DNA from: Bacteroidetes bacterium GWB2_32_14
GTDB taxonomy: Bacteria; Bacteroidota; Bacteroidia; Bacteroidales; UBA12077
Assembly: GCA_001768235.1 (NCBI GenBank)
Contig: MENK01000015.1
Location: 1 to 47,254 of the forward strand
DNA: 47,254 bases
Reading direction: 5' to 3'
A program made the translations under genes and the position numbers. The notes under the pieces were generated by a model. That model was not told the origin of the DNA. It worked only from the letters and a program-made list of their open reading frames with translations, and made no database searches. Position 1 is the first letter of the stretch, and every line of letters starts with the position of its first letter. This document shows, one piece after another, positions 1 to 8,773 of this stretch.

Positions 1-36
1 AATGAAGAAGAAGATAAAGATTATAAACTCTTTTAG
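1..36 (+). CDS. C-terminal tail of an upstream gene (partial)
   Basis: An open frame runs from the first base to a TAG at 34-36 and encodes the acidic tail NEEEDKDYKLF. A strong hairpin terminator follows within 20 bases, which supports this being the real 3' end of a plus-strand gene. Too little is present to name the product. Confidence 0.5.
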   Translation, partial: NEEEDKDYKLF

Positions 37-50
37 AGTTAAAAGTTTTT

Positions 51-80
51 AAAAGCCACCACCTTTGGTGGTGGTTGTTT
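51..80 (+). terminator. Rho-independent terminator after the upstream gene
   Basis: A perfect 8-bp stem (56-63 CCACCACC with 67-74 GGTGGTGG) closes a TTT loop. It is preceded by AAAA and followed by TTGTTT. It separates the truncated upstream gene from the porin transcription unit. Confidence 0.75.
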
Positions 81-117
81 ACTAAACCTGTCACGTTAAA
101 ATACCTATTATTTGGTA

Positions 118-148
118 TTGCCGCTTATTTAGAATGATTCTAATTTTG
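118..148 (+). promoter_or_regulatory. Bacteroidota-type promoter of the porin gene
   Basis: TTG at 118-120 and TAATTTTG at 141-148 are separated by 20 bases, matching the phylum's TTG/TAnnTTTG primary sigma promoter. Transcription would start near 155, about 28 bases before the porin ATG. The -7 element overlaps the palindrome at 129-143. Confidence 0.55.
129..143 (+). promoter_or_regulatory. 7-1-7 palindrome, candidate Fur/PerR-family operator
   Basis: TTAGAATGATTCTAA is a perfect 7-bp inverted repeat around one central base. This 7-1-7 geometry with an AAT-N-ATT core is typical of Fur, PerR and Zur boxes. It overlaps the first bases of the -7 element, so bound repressor would block transcription of the porin and probably the FMN-binding gene. 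Which Fur-family member binds cannot be told from sequence. Confidence 0.55.
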
Positions 149-182
149 TTGCGATAACTTTAACGATAATATAAAAAGCAAA

Positions 183-1382
183 ATGAAAAAAATACTATTA
201 TTCGCACTTGGCAATTTTATACTTGTAAGCATGATAGATGCCCAGATTAATGAGAAGGAAGCCCAAACGCCTGAATCTATAAGTGAAAGTATTTTCATTC
301 CTGAGAATCAGGATAAATTAAATTTTGGTGGTTATGGACAAATTGATTACAACCAGCCAATTGATAATGATTTTCGAAACAATGGAATACTTGATGTTCA
401 CCGCATTGTCCTTTTTGCAGGATATCAATTTAATGAAAAGACAAAGTTTATTACTGAAATTGAGTTTGAGCATGTTTCTGAAGTGTATATTGAGCAAGCC
501 TATTTGAATTATGAAGTATTAAACAACCTGTCGATAAAAGGCGGGTTGATTCTAATTCCAATGGGAATAATTAACGAGTATCATGAACCCCCGTCGTACA
601 ATGGTGTTGAGCGCCCAAATACTGATAATGTAATTGTTCCTACCACCTGGAGAGAAATAGGATTAGGATTCGACGGAAGAATTAGTAATGCTTCATTAAG
701 ATATCAATTATACATTGTAAACGGATTTAACGGTTACGATGGAACCGCAAGGTTTAACGGTTCAAACGGATTACGAAGCGGACGACAAAAAGGTGCGGAA
801 TCTTACATAAGCTCCCCCAACATTTCTGCAAAAGCTGACTATTCGGGAATAAGCGGGTTAAAGCTTGGTTTGTCAGGATATTTTGGAGAATCACAATCGG
901 AATTATACGATGGATTAGATAAAAACGACAAACTAGCACAATCTGCTGCAGATTCATCAGTAATAAGAATACGTATGGTTGGACTTGATTACAGGTATTC
1001 AATTTACGGGTTTCAAACTCGCGGGCAGGTTGTTTATAGCAAATTTACAAATGTTGATGAGTACAATTCATTTACCGGCAGTGATTTAGGTGAATCCATG
1101 TTGGGTTATTATGCTGAAGTTGCATACGATATTTTCAATACGAATGAGTCAATAAAAAACGAATTAACCCCATTTTTCCGGTTCGAACAATACAATACGC
1201 ATCAATCTGTTGTTTCGGGTACGACAAAGAATAACGCTTACAAAAAAACTGAACTGTTTGTTGGTTTTGCATTTAAAATGGACAGGGGGGCTGTATTTAA
1301 AGCAGATTACCAATGGTATAAAAATGGTACTGAAAAAACATTTAACTCCATGATTAATATGGGTGTAGGAGTTTGGTTCTAA
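183..1382 (+). CDS. Outer-membrane porin (OprP/phosphate-selective porin-like)
   Basis: This 399-residue protein has a signal peptide (about 1-20, cleavage MIDA/QINE) followed by a long series of alternating amphipathic strands from about residue 45 (LNFGGYGQIDYN) to a C-terminal GVGVWF ending in an aromatic residue, as expected for a monotopic outer-membrane beta-barrel. The segment around residues 120-165 (GGLILIPMGIINEYHEPP, then ERPNTDN and TTWREIG) is the characteristic part of porins in this superfamily. Substrate cannot be inferred from family membership; the overlapping Fur-type palindrome suggests metal or redox control. The ATG at 183 lies in an A-rich, SD-less leader. The FMN-binding protein gene follows 164 bases downstream on the same strand. 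Confidence 0.75.
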   Translation: MKKILLFALGNFILVSMIDAQINEKEAQTPESISESIFIPENQDKLNFGGYGQIDYNQPIDNDFRNNGILDVHRIVLFAGYQFNEKTKFITEIEFEHVSEVYIEQAYLNYEVLNNLSIKGGLILIPMGIINEYHEPPSYNGVERPNTDNVIVPTTWREIGLGFDGRISNASLRYQLYIVNGFNGYDGTARFNGSNGLRSGRQKGAESYISSPNISAKADYSGISGLKLGLSGYFGESQSELYDGLDKNDKLAQSAADSSVIRIRMVGLDYRYSIYGFQTRGQVVYSKFTNVDEYNSFTGSDLGESMLGYYAEVAYDIFNTNESIKNELTPFFRFEQYNTHQSVVSGTTKNNAYKKTELFVGFAFKMDRGAVFKADYQWYKNGTEKTFNSMINMGVGVWF

Positions 1383-1390
1383 TTAAATAG

Positions 1391-1435
1391 TTTCGTGACT
1401 TTCCATCGTCAGAAAGACATGGAAACGTCACGAAA
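1391..1435 (+). repeat. Long hairpin between porin and FMN-binding gene
   Basis: Bases 1391-1406 pair with 1419-1435 over 16 bp with a single bulged C, around a 12-base loop. The 3' arm is followed by A residues rather than a T-tract, so it is not a standard intrinsic terminator for the plus strand. It may be an mRNA processing or stability element that sets different levels of the two products. Confidence 0.55.
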
Positions 1436-1546
1436 AAAATTAACGAATAATTAAAAGATAAACCATGAAATATCCATGCAAAGAATTGCGCAAAACGAAA
1501 ATGAATAGAATACAAACAATCTAAACATCACAAAAAATTTATACAC

Positions 1547-2029
1547 ATGAAAAAAATATTTCTTGCAGTACTCATTATCAACTTATCGCTTGGTTTAAGT
1601 GCGCAGAATTCTGATGCACGCGAGAAATTTGAAAAGGAGCTTGCAAATTACTTTTATCAAAAGAAGGTAGAAAAAACAGAATTGATAAATGATCGATCGT
1701 CTGATAAAATTTACAAGCTGAATATTGACGAAAAATTTTACGGGTATTCAGTTCTTTCGTCAGCAAAAGGCAGGTACGATTTATTTGATTTTATAGTTGT
1801 TTATAACACGAACAAAGAGGTAGAGTATATTAAAGTTTTAATTTACAAATCACAATACGGACAAGAAATTACCAATAAAAACTGGCTTAAACAGTTTTAT
1901 AAAAAAACAATTTTTTTTGTATATGGAAAGGATATTCAAGCTATTTCGGGGGCTACTTTTTCTGCGGAATCAATTACAAATAAGATCAATAAATTAAACG
2001 AAATTCTTACAGATATAATTCAAAACTAA
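1547..2029 (+). CDS. Secreted FMN-binding domain protein
   Basis: A 160-residue exported protein: signal peptide 1-19 (GLSA/QNS), then a single FMN-binding domain. The C-terminal SGATFS motif (residues 134-139) matches the ApbE flavinylation motif of NqrC/RnfG-type domains, in which the Thr (T137) carries covalent FMN. The protein would therefore be a periplasmic or cell-surface flavoprotein. No transmembrane segments or haem motifs are present and no apbE lies in the window. It follows the porin and probably shares its Fur-box promoter, suggesting a role in electron transfer to iron or another extracellular acceptor; this is inference. Its stop codon overlaps the aroK stop on the other strand (2026-2029). 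Confidence 0.75.
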   Translation: MKKIFLAVLIINLSLGLSAQNSDAREKFEKELANYFYQKKVEKTELINDRSSDKIYKLNIDEKFYGYSVLSSAKGRYDLFDFIVVYNTNKEVEYIKVLIYKSQYGQEITNKNWLKQFYKKTIFFVYGKDIQAISGATFSAESITNKINKLNEILTDIIQN

Positions 2030-2535
2030 AGTTCAGTTTTTATAAGGGTTACGAGATTGTTAACAGTAAGATTTTTACCATTAACTTTGTATTTAGCCTG
2101 GCTGTAAAACTCATTTCTTTTTTCGAGTAAATTTTTAGCATATTCGGTTAAATCTGCTTTAGTTTTGCCCCACACAAGCGGGCGATCAATCTTTGAGTGC
2201 ATCAACCTGTTTACAAGCGTCGGAATATCAACTTCAAGATATACAGTTATGCCACGGGAATTCATGAGTTGCATGTTATTAAAAAAACAAGGTGTACCAC
2301 CACCTGTAGAAATTACGGCATTTTCATTTTCGTTTATTACTTTTTCAAGTATTTCCTTTTCTATTTTACGAAAAGCATCTTCACCGTACTTGTACATATA
2401 CAAGCGGATGGTTGTTGCCTGGTTATTTTCAAATACTTTATCAAGGTCGATAAATGGCAAATTTAAATTATTGGCTAATTTCTTTCCAATAGTAGATTTG
2501 CCGCTGGCCATGAACCCTAGTATAAAGATTCTCAT
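2026..2535 (-). CDS. aroK: Shikimate kinase
   Basis: Phosphorylates shikimate with ATP in the chorismate pathway (cytoplasm). The 169 residues match the usual family length. Visible motifs are the Walker A loop GFMASGKST (7-15), the DLD metal and shikimate-binding acidic pair (D30, D32), the FRKIE arginine near residue 56, the STGGG loop near 77-81 and the lid arginine in DRPLVW. It is the third gene of a minus-strand run parE-parC-aroK, 31 bases after parC. Its stop overlaps by 4 bases with the convergent FMN-binding gene, leaving no room for a separate terminator. Confidence 0.93.
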   Translation of the reverse strand: MRIFILGFMASGKSTIGKKLANNLNLPFIDLDKVFENNQATTIRLYMYKYGEDAFRKIEKEILEKVINENENAVISTGGGTPCFFNNMQLMNSRGITVYLEVDIPTLVNRLMHSKIDRPLVWGKTKADLTEYAKNLLEKRNEFYSQAKYKVNGKNLTVNNLVTLIKTEL

Positions 2536-2566
2536 ATAACGTGTTATTAATGAGTTCTAAAAAACA

Positions 2567-5182
2567 TTAATTACTGTCCAAATCAAAAAGACTCATTTGA
2601 GAAGTATCTTCTTCGGTATGATCTTTTTCTTCAGCAACTTCTTCTTTTTCGATTTTAATAAGTGGTTCAATTTCAGTAACTACTTTTACTTCGTAATTTG
2701 ATAACCGCTTGCCTTTAGCTTTATAGCTTTTTATTCCAATAAAATCAGCTACTTCGATAATTTCATTCTCCCTGTTTTTATGTCTTCCCCCAAAGGATAC
2801 TTCAAGCCTGGGATAATCGACTTCTGTAATTTTTAATAATCTTGATTCTTCATTATCACCAATAAAACTAGTCAGTTTATCAGTAGGTTCAAAAGTAAAC
2901 CGTTTAAGGTAATAAAACTCTAAATCGGCATCGTAGTAAACAGCCGAGAATATTTTCTCTGGTCTGAATTTTTCAATGATTAACAAATCGTCTTCGAAAT
3001 GATTCATTAAATCGTAGGTCGATAACCTGAATTTTCCCGATTTAGTAATAACAAGAATTTTTTCGTCGGCATGAAACTCTCCAAGGAATATACCACGACC
3101 ATCAGCATTTAGTCTAAGAACTTCTTCTTCGAACCAAATTTTCCTGCCACCCAGGGTGGAAATACCTTCTTCTTTGAGAATGATTTTATGAATAGCATAT
3201 TTCGAAAGTACATTACCCATTGATTGTCGGCCTTTTATAGCTAAATCGCTAAAATTGTATTCAAAAACCGGTTTTTTCAATCGTGGTCGTGGACGCAAAT
3301 ATACTTTAACAACCTCGGCTTCACCGTTTGGGTTAACACTCATGTACAGAACTTTTGAACCCTTAGTTCCTTTTGAAATATCATATTCTTTATCGCGGGT
3401 AATGCCTGTAATTGCACAGCGTTTTACCATTATAGCCCCATTCAGCCCATCACGATATACAATATTGTAAATTGTACGATTATCATTTCGTTTGAATACA
3501 GCAGCATGAATAATATCTTTCCCGACAAAGTTTTTTTCAGCAACTTTTGTAATAATGTATTTTCCATCGCTCAGGAATACAATAACTTCATCAATATCGG
3601 AGCAATCGCAGATGTATTCATCTTTTTTAAGTCCATAACCTATAAAACCTTCTTCGCGGTTCACGTACAATTTTTCGTTTGCAACAACAACCTCGGTTGC
3701 AGCAATAGTTTCAAGGTTACGGATTTCGGTTTTACGCTCACGCCCATCGCCATGTTTCTTACGTATTTGCTTGAAATAATTTATTGCATATTCAATAATA
3801 TGATCGAGATGATTTTGTACTTCTTTAATCTGGTCTTCAATTCCACGGATGAACTCATCAGCTTTTTTGACATCGAATTTTGAAATACGCTTGATTTTAA
3901 TTTCGGTTAGTTTTTCGATATCTTCAATAGTAATATCGCGAAGGAATAGCTTTTTATATGGTTTTAAGCCATTATCAATAGCTGCAATAACTTCTTCCCA
4001 TGTTTCGCATTCTTCAATATCACGATATATTTTCTTTTCGATAAATATTTTTTCTAATGAAGACATATGCCACGATTCCTGTAATTCAGCTTTTTTAATT
4101 TCGAGTTCTTTGGTAAGCAATCTTACAGTATTATCGGTTGAAATTTTAAGCATTTGTTTAACACCAATAAACAAGGGTTTTTTATTTTCAATAACACATG
4201 AGTTTGGCGAAACGGGGACTTCACAATCGGTAAAAGCATACAAGGCATCAATGGTTTGGTCGGGAGATATTCCGGGAACAAGGTGAATTAAAATTTCAAC
4301 ATTTTGGGCAGTATTGTCATCGATTTTGCGAACTTTAATTTTCCCTTTTTCAACGGCTTTAAGAATAGAATCTATAAGGCTTTGAGTTGTTTTGCCAAAA
4401 GGTACTTCGGTAATTTTTAATGTTTTTTTATCTTCTTTTTCGATTTTAGCCCTGATTTTTACAGAGCCTCCTCGTAAACCATCGTTATAACGGCTAAAAT
4501 CGGCAATACCACCTGTTGGGAAATCGGGGTATAATTCAAAATCTTTTCCTTTTAAATGTGCTATAGATGCATCAATTAATTCATTGAAATTATGGGGTAA
4601 AATTTTCGAAGCCAGGCCAACAGCAATACCTTCAACACCTTGTGCGAGTAAAAGTGGAAATTTTATAGGTAAAGTTACAGGTTCGTCGTTACGGCCATCA
4701 TAAGATTTTTTCCATTCCGTGGTTTTTGGGTTAAATACAACGTCGGCTGCAAATTTTGAAAGACGGGCTTCAATATAACGGGGAGCAGCGGCACTGTCTC
4801 CGGTGAGAATATTACCCCAGTTTCCTTGTGTATCAATAAGTAAATCTTTTTGGCCAAGCTGAACCAGTGCATCGCCAATAGATGCATCTCCATGCGGGTG
4901 ATACTGCATGGTGTAACCAATAATGTTTGCAACTTTATTGTAACGTCCATCATCCAGACGTTTCATAGCATGTAAAATACGGCGCTGAACGGGTTTTAAT
5001 CCATCGTTCAGGTGTGGAACGGCACGTTCAAGAATAACATAGGATGCATAATCTAAAAACCAGTCTTTATACATTCCGGAAAGATGTAAGATTTTATGCA
5101 ACTCTCCATTACTATTTTCAGTGTTCTGATTTAAATCTTCTATGTTTTGTTGTTCCATATTATCCAATTGCTCTGTACTCAT
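2567..5182 (-). CDS. parC: DNA topoisomerase IV subunit A
   Basis: Type IIA topoisomerase breakage-reunion subunit of 871 residues; with ParE it decatenates replicated chromosomes. The winged-helix region is clear (GLKPVQRRIL at 61-70, YHPHGDASIGDAL), and the catalytic tyrosine is Y136 in AAAPRYIEARLS. A coiled-coil region and C-terminal beta-propeller repeats follow. The propeller lacks the QRRGGKG GyrA box (the equivalent reads IKGRQSMGN), which, with the adjacent parE, argues for topoisomerase IV rather than gyrase. The C-terminus is acidic. The ATG is 48 bases after parE, consistent with one operon. Confidence 0.93.
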   Translation of the reverse strand: MSTEQLDNMEQQNIEDLNQNTENSNGELHKILHLSGMYKDWFLDYASYVILERAVPHLNDGLKPVQRRILHAMKRLDDGRYNKVANIIGYTMQYHPHGDASIGDALVQLGQKDLLIDTQGNWGNILTGDSAAAPRYIEARLSKFAADVVFNPKTTEWKKSYDGRNDEPVTLPIKFPLLLAQGVEGIAVGLASKILPHNFNELIDASIAHLKGKDFELYPDFPTGGIADFSRYNDGLRGGSVKIRAKIEKEDKKTLKITEVPFGKTTQSLIDSILKAVEKGKIKVRKIDDNTAQNVEILIHLVPGISPDQTIDALYAFTDCEVPVSPNSCVIENKKPLFIGVKQMLKISTDNTVRLLTKELEIKKAELQESWHMSSLEKIFIEKKIYRDIEECETWEEVIAAIDNGLKPYKKLFLRDITIEDIEKLTEIKIKRISKFDVKKADEFIRGIEDQIKEVQNHLDHIIEYAINYFKQIRKKHGDGRERKTEIRNLETIAATEVVVANEKLYVNREEGFIGYGLKKDEYICDCSDIDEVIVFLSDGKYIITKVAEKNFVGKDIIHAAVFKRNDNRTIYNIVYRDGLNGAIMVKRCAITGITRDKEYDISKGTKGSKVLYMSVNPNGEAEVVKVYLRPRPRLKKPVFEYNFSDLAIKGRQSMGNVLSKYAIHKIILKEEGISTLGGRKIWFEEEVLRLNADGRGIFLGEFHADEKILVITKSGKFRLSTYDLMNHFEDDLLIIEKFRPEKIFSAVYYDADLEFYYLKRFTFEPTDKLTSFIGDNEESRLLKITEVDYPRLEVSFGGRHKNRENEIIEVADFIGIKSYKAKGKRLSNYEVKVVTEIEPLIKIEKEEVAEEKDHTEEDTSQMSLFDLDSN

Positions 5183-5230
5183 CCTCGTCCAAAATAAAAG
5201 TAGTAATTTGTATTAATTCACCAGGTTTAT

Positions 5231-7066
5231 CTAACCTTCATCGATAACTTCGATTTTAAGGTTTTCAACGATAAAGTCCTGTCGTTCGGGAGTGTTTTTT
5301 CCCATATAAAACTCAAGCAAATCATTTACAGCATCATCGCGTCGTAAACGAACCGGATCAAGGCGAATATCTTTGCCTATGAAATGCGTAAATTCATCGG
5401 GTGAAATTTCTCCTAATCCTTTAAACCGTGTAATTTCGGGGTTTGCTCCTAATTTTTTTAATGCATCTTCTTTTTCTGTTTCGCTATAACAATAAAACGT
5501 ATCTTTCTTGTTACGAACCCGGAAAAGAGGCGTTTGTAAAATATATAAGTGTCCGTTTTTAACCAAATCGGGAAAAAACTGCAAGAAAAAAGTAAGTAGC
5601 AATAAGCGGATATGCATGCCATCAACGTCGGCATCGGTGGCAACAATTACTTTATTGTAACGAAGATTTTCAATACCTTCTTCAATGTCCAGAGCAGCTT
5701 GTAACAAGTTAAATTCCTCGTTTTCGTAAACTATTTTTTTTGTTAAACCATACGTGTTTAATGGTTTTCCTTTTAAACTAAAAACGGCCTGGGTATTTAC
5801 ATCGCGTGATTTTGTAATAGAACCACTTGCAGAATCACCCTCGGTAATGAAAATCATTGTTTCACTTTTTAATTCATCGCCGGAATTAAAATGAAACCTG
5901 CAATCGCGCAATTTTTTATTATGCAGATTTGATTTTTTTGCCCGTTGTTTTGCAATTTTTTTAATATCAGAAATGGCTTTACGTTCTTTCTCCGAATCTT
6001 GAATTTTTTGGAGAAGGATTTCAGCAGCTTCCTGATTTCTATGAAGGTAGTTATCCAGTTCTTTTTTAAGGAAATCACGAATAAAGTTTGTTATGGATAC
6101 TCCGTCGGGAGAAATATTTTTTGAACCCAGTTTTGTTTTTGTTTGTGATTCGAAAATGGGTTCTTCCACTTTTATGCTTATTGCAGCAACAATTGATGTT
6201 TTGATATCGGCCGGGTCGAAATCTTTGTGGTAAAATTCTCTGATAGTTTTCACTAACCCTTCGCGGAAAGCAACAAGATGAGTTCCACCCTGAGATGTAA
6301 ACTGACCGTTTACAAAACTGTAATATTCTTCTCCATAGTGATTCCCGTGAGTAATAGCAACTTCAATATCTTCGCCTTTAATATGGATTATCGGGTACAA
6401 TCCATCGGAGCTCATGTTTTCTTCAAGTAAGTCGCGAAGACCATTTTCAGAGAAGAATTTTTTACCATTCAGATTAATAACCAAACCGGAATTGAGATAA
6501 ACATAGTTACGAATCATGCTTTCTACATATTCTTCCACGTAATGGAAGTCGCCAAAAAGAGACTCGTCGGGTTTAAAAGTTACCAGTGTTCCATTTTTTT
6601 CAGAAGCAGGCTGAATGTCATCTTCGTGAACAATAACACCATGCGCGAATTCAATTAATTTTTTTTCACCTTCACGGTAAGCTTCAATCTTAAAATGAGA
6701 TGATAATGCATTAACCGCTTTAATACCAACGCCGTTTAATCCGACAGATTTTTTAAATACTTTAGAATCGTATTTAGCACCGGTATTCATTTTCGAAGCC
6801 ACATCGAGTACTTTGCCTAATGGTACGCCACGTCCGTAATCACGAACTTTTACTTTCTGCCCGGTAATTTCAATATCTATCGTTTTCCCGTATCCCATCA
6901 TGTATTCATCGATAGAGTTATCAATTACTTCCTTCATTAACACGTAAATACCATCGTCGTGAGAGGTTCCGTCGCCCAATTTTCCTATATACATTCCGGG
7001 ACGTTTTCGAATATGTTCCTGCCAGTCGAGGGTACGAATGCTATCTTCTGAATAAATTTCTGCCAT
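5231..7066 (-). CDS. parE: DNA topoisomerase IV subunit B
   Basis: ATPase subunit partner of ParC, 611 residues. The GHKL ATP-binding fold is shown by [14 protein letters not shown] (Bergerat N-box Asn and Glu), DYGRGVPLG and [13 protein letters not shown]. The TOPRIM domain is shown by [10 protein letters not shown] and [12 protein letters not shown], and the C-terminal RFKGLGE motif is intact. Length fits ParE-type proteins rather than longer GyrB proteins with insertions. It is the first gene of the parE-parC-aroK run. A terminator for plsC lies immediately upstream, so parE probably has its own promoter near 7083-7090. Confidence 0.93.
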   Translation of the reverse strand: MAEIYSEDSIRTLDWQEHIRKRPGMYIGKLGDGTSHDDGIYVLMKEVIDNSIDEYMMGYGKTIDIEITGQKVKVRDYGRGVPLGKVLDVASKMNTGAKYDSKVFKKSVGLNGVGIKAVNALSSHFKIEAYREGEKKLIEFAHGVIVHEDDIQPASEKNGTLVTFKPDESLFGDFHYVEEYVESMIRNYVYLNSGLVINLNGKKFFSENGLRDLLEENMSSDGLYPIIHIKGEDIEVAITHGNHYGEEYYSFVNGQFTSQGGTHLVAFREGLVKTIREFYHKDFDPADIKTSIVAAISIKVEEPIFESQTKTKLGSKNISPDGVSITNFIRDFLKKELDNYLHRNQEAAEILLQKIQDSEKERKAISDIKKIAKQRAKKSNLHNKKLRDCRFHFNSGDELKSETMIFITEGDSASGSITKSRDVNTQAVFSLKGKPLNTYGLTKKIVYENEEFNLLQAALDIEEGIENLRYNKVIVATDADVDGMHIRLLLLTFFLQFFPDLVKNGHLYILQTPLFRVRNKKDTFYCYSETEKEDALKKLGANPEITRFKGLGEISPDEFTHFIGKDIRLDPVRLRRDDAVNDLLEFYMGKNTPERQDFIVENLKIEVIDEG

Positions 7067-7082
7067 TCAATCAAATTTTTGT

Positions 7083-7090
7083 CAAATATA
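7083..7090 (-). promoter_or_regulatory. Possible -7 element of the parE operon
   Basis: On the minus strand these bases read TATATTTG, an exact TAnnTTTG match 17 bases before the parE ATG. No TTG lies at the expected -33 distance, so this is only a half-supported promoter. Confidence 0.35.
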
Positions 7091-7111
7091 AATAAAAGTA
7101 GTGTTTGTAGT

Positions 7112-7143
7112 AAAAAAGTTTATCAACAGGCAGATGATAAACT
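7112..7143 (-). terminator. Terminator after plsC
   Basis: A perfect 9-bp inverted repeat (7117-7125 with 7135-7143, 9-base loop) is followed on the minus strand by TTTTT from 7116-7112. It lies 42 bases beyond the acyltransferase stop and separates that gene from parE. Confidence 0.75.
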
Positions 7144-7184
7144 GGTAATAAAAATTTTATTATGAATTTTAAAATATCTAAAAA

Positions 7185-7922
7185 TTAATCAGATGGAAAG
7201 TTGTTTTGTTCTTTTTCCAAAATAATTTTCACTTGTTTTGCCAATTCGGCAGTATCAATATCCTTAAACTGAGAATAAGGGATTGGATTCATGACTTTTA
7301 AGACCACGTTATGCTTGCCTTTAAAAATCCCGTATTTTGAAAGGAGGTCATCATTAGTTCCTTTAATAAATACTGGCAGGATTGGTGTTCTTGTGTTTTG
7401 AGCCAATTTAAATGCTCCTTCTTTAAAATTCCCCAGCTGGCCGTTTTTTGAGCGGGTACCTTCGGGGAAAATAAATAATGTAATTCCTTTTTTCAGAACC
7501 TGCTCACCATCAACAATCATTTTTTTAATGCTGGTTTTACTGGTACGGTTTAATTTAATATCACCGCTAAGATACATGGCCCATCCGAAAAAGGGAATTT
7601 TAAAAACATCGGCTTTTGAAACCCATCGAAAAGGTTTCCCTAAACGGTACATTACTATGATATCTTCCAAGGCCTGGTGGTTTGCCACAACTACATAAGT
7701 ATCATTTTTTTTAATTTTTTCTTTACCAATAACAGTTACATTCCAAAGCGGATTTAAGCGGGTATAAAGTGAACCCCAGAACAATGCCAACTTACTTAAA
7801 AGGTAAAGACGACTATCGAATAACACAGTTGTAAGCCATGTTAATGTAAAAACCGGAGTAAAAAAAAGTATAGTTAGTAAAATAAACAACCATATAATAA
7901 ATGAACGAATAATACCAATCAT
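7185..7922 (-). CDS. plsC: 1-acyl-sn-glycerol-3-phosphate acyltransferase (PlsC family)
   Basis: Membrane acyltransferase of 245 residues, expected to acylate lysophosphatidic acid to phosphatidic acid. A hydrophobic N-terminal anchor (about 5-35) precedes the NHQALED box (H82, D87 of the HX4D motif), the region with R125 (KLNRTS), and FPEGTRS (152-158), then ILPVFI. All four family blocks are present. It is monocistronic: a terminator follows and a divergent hypothetical gene lies upstream. Other lyso-lipid acyltransferases share these motifs, so the exact substrate is inferred. Confidence 0.88.
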   Translation of the reverse strand: MIGIIRSFIIWLFILLTILFFTPVFTLTWLTTVLFDSRLYLLSKLALFWGSLYTRLNPLWNVTVIGKEKIKKNDTYVVVANHQALEDIIVMYRLGKPFRWVSKADVFKIPFFGWAMYLSGDIKLNRTSKTSIKKMIVDGEQVLKKGITLFIFPEGTRSKNGQLGNFKEGAFKLAQNTRTPILPVFIKGTNDDLLSKYGIFKGKHNVVLKVMNPIPYSQFKDIDTAELAKQVKIILEKEQNNFPSD

Positions 7923-7957
7923 ACTCTTTAATCGTATTTCTGTACTTTAAAACGAAG

Positions 7958-7965
7958 CAAAATTA
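7958..7965 (-). promoter_or_regulatory. Possible -7 element of plsC
   Basis: Reads TAATTTTG on the minus strand, an exact TAnnTTTG match about 35 bases upstream of the plsC ATG. No good -33 TTG is visible. Confidence 0.3.
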
Positions 7966-8082
7966 AAAATAAAAATTATTGAATAAAACTTTAAGTTGAA
8001 AATATGATGCTTAATTTAACTACTCTCATAAATCAATGAATTTTATTTTTTTTAATAAAAAATAAAGTCGCATGGTATATTT

Positions 8083-8140
8083 TTTGATTAATTCTAATTT
8101 ACTTATTAATTTCACAGTCTGTTTTTGTAAATAAAAACAG
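8083..8140 (+). promoter_or_regulatory. Possible promoter and 5'-end hairpin of the hypothetical gene at 8159
   Basis: TTTG (8083-8086) and TAATTTCA (8107-8114) are 20 bases apart, a near match to the phylum promoter. Transcription would begin near 8120, exactly where an 8-bp perfect hairpin starts (8119-8126 with 8133-8140, 6-base loop), 18 bases before the ATG. The hairpin could protect the mRNA 5' end. The rest of the 7923-8158 gap shows no gene. Confidence 0.35.
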
Positions 8141-8158
8141 CTCTAAAATTTAAAAATT

Positions 8159-8764
8159 ATGATTCTAAAAAGGTTGATTTTGGCGGGATTTTTCTTAATT
8201 GTTAGTTTATCATTATTTGCACAGGAACAAACTCAGAAACTAGATACAATATTATTATTAAGTAGAAAAAAGCTTGTAGTACATATAAAAAATGTATCGT
8301 CGGCAACAGTACGTTATTTTGATCCCAAAACACAAGAGTCGATAACAATTGAAAGAAAACAAATTCAACAAATTGTATTCAGTAATGGACGCAAAGAAGT
8401 ATTTAACAAACCTGTTTTTAGCATGGTTGATGAGGGTGATTGGAAAACAGTAATAGTAACAGACAGGAAAAGCGATGTTGAAGGATTATATGAACTGGGA
8501 ACAGCCACGGGAATGTCACCTGCCGGTAGCAGGAATGCGAAAGCGGCTAAAAACAATGCCGTTATCAGAATACAAAAACGTGCAGCCCAAATGGGTGGTG
8601 CAATTGTACTTGTAACGAAGGAAGAACCTATTGGAGGATTTGGTGAATCTCCTTCATATTACATCGAAGGTATTGTTTACGGGTTCGAACCGCCTAAAGA
8701 AGAAGATAAACCCAAAGAAGAAGACAACTCCAAAAATGATAAGAAATCAAAAGAAAAGGATTGA
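8159..8764 (+). CDS. Exported hypothetical protein
   Basis: I do not recognise a named family with confidence. The 201-residue product has a signal peptide (1-21, LFA/QEQ) and no other hydrophobic segment. An N-terminal part of about 75 residues rich in beta-strand patterns (VVHIKNVSSATVRYFDPK) is followed by a conserved-looking block around 110-160 (GLYELGTATGMSPAGSRN, then RAAQMGGAIVLVTKE), reminiscent of small envelope proteins that detect or bind at the outer membrane. It ends in a highly charged low-complexity tail of Lys, Glu, Asp and Pro (about 178-201). It is convergent with the flavoprotein gene, 9 bases apart. Confidence 0.7.
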   Translation: MILKRLILAGFFLIVSLSLFAQEQTQKLDTILLLSRKKLVVHIKNVSSATVRYFDPKTQESITIERKQIQQIVFSNGRKEVFNKPVFSMVDEGDWKTVIVTDRKSDVEGLYELGTATGMSPAGSRNAKAAKNNAVIRIQKRAAQMGGAIVLVTKEEPIGGFGESPSYYIEGIVYGFEPPKEEDKPKEEDNSKNDKKSKEKD

Positions 8765-8773
8765 TACAGTTTA

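Noticed and set aside
1465-1524. Nineteen-codon frame (starting MKYPCKELRK) in the leader of the FMN-binding gene
   Set aside because: No hydrophobic pattern, no start-site signal, and such short frames are expected by chance; a leader peptide cannot be supported without conservation data.
3255-4286. Long plus-strand frames opposite parC
   Set aside because: They are the reverse-frame shadows of parC codons, with no starts or domains of their own.
2567-7066. Reading the pair as gyrA/gyrB
   Set aside because: The A subunit lacks the QRRGGKG box and the two genes are adjacent and of ParC/ParE length, so topoisomerase IV is preferred; a search would settle it.
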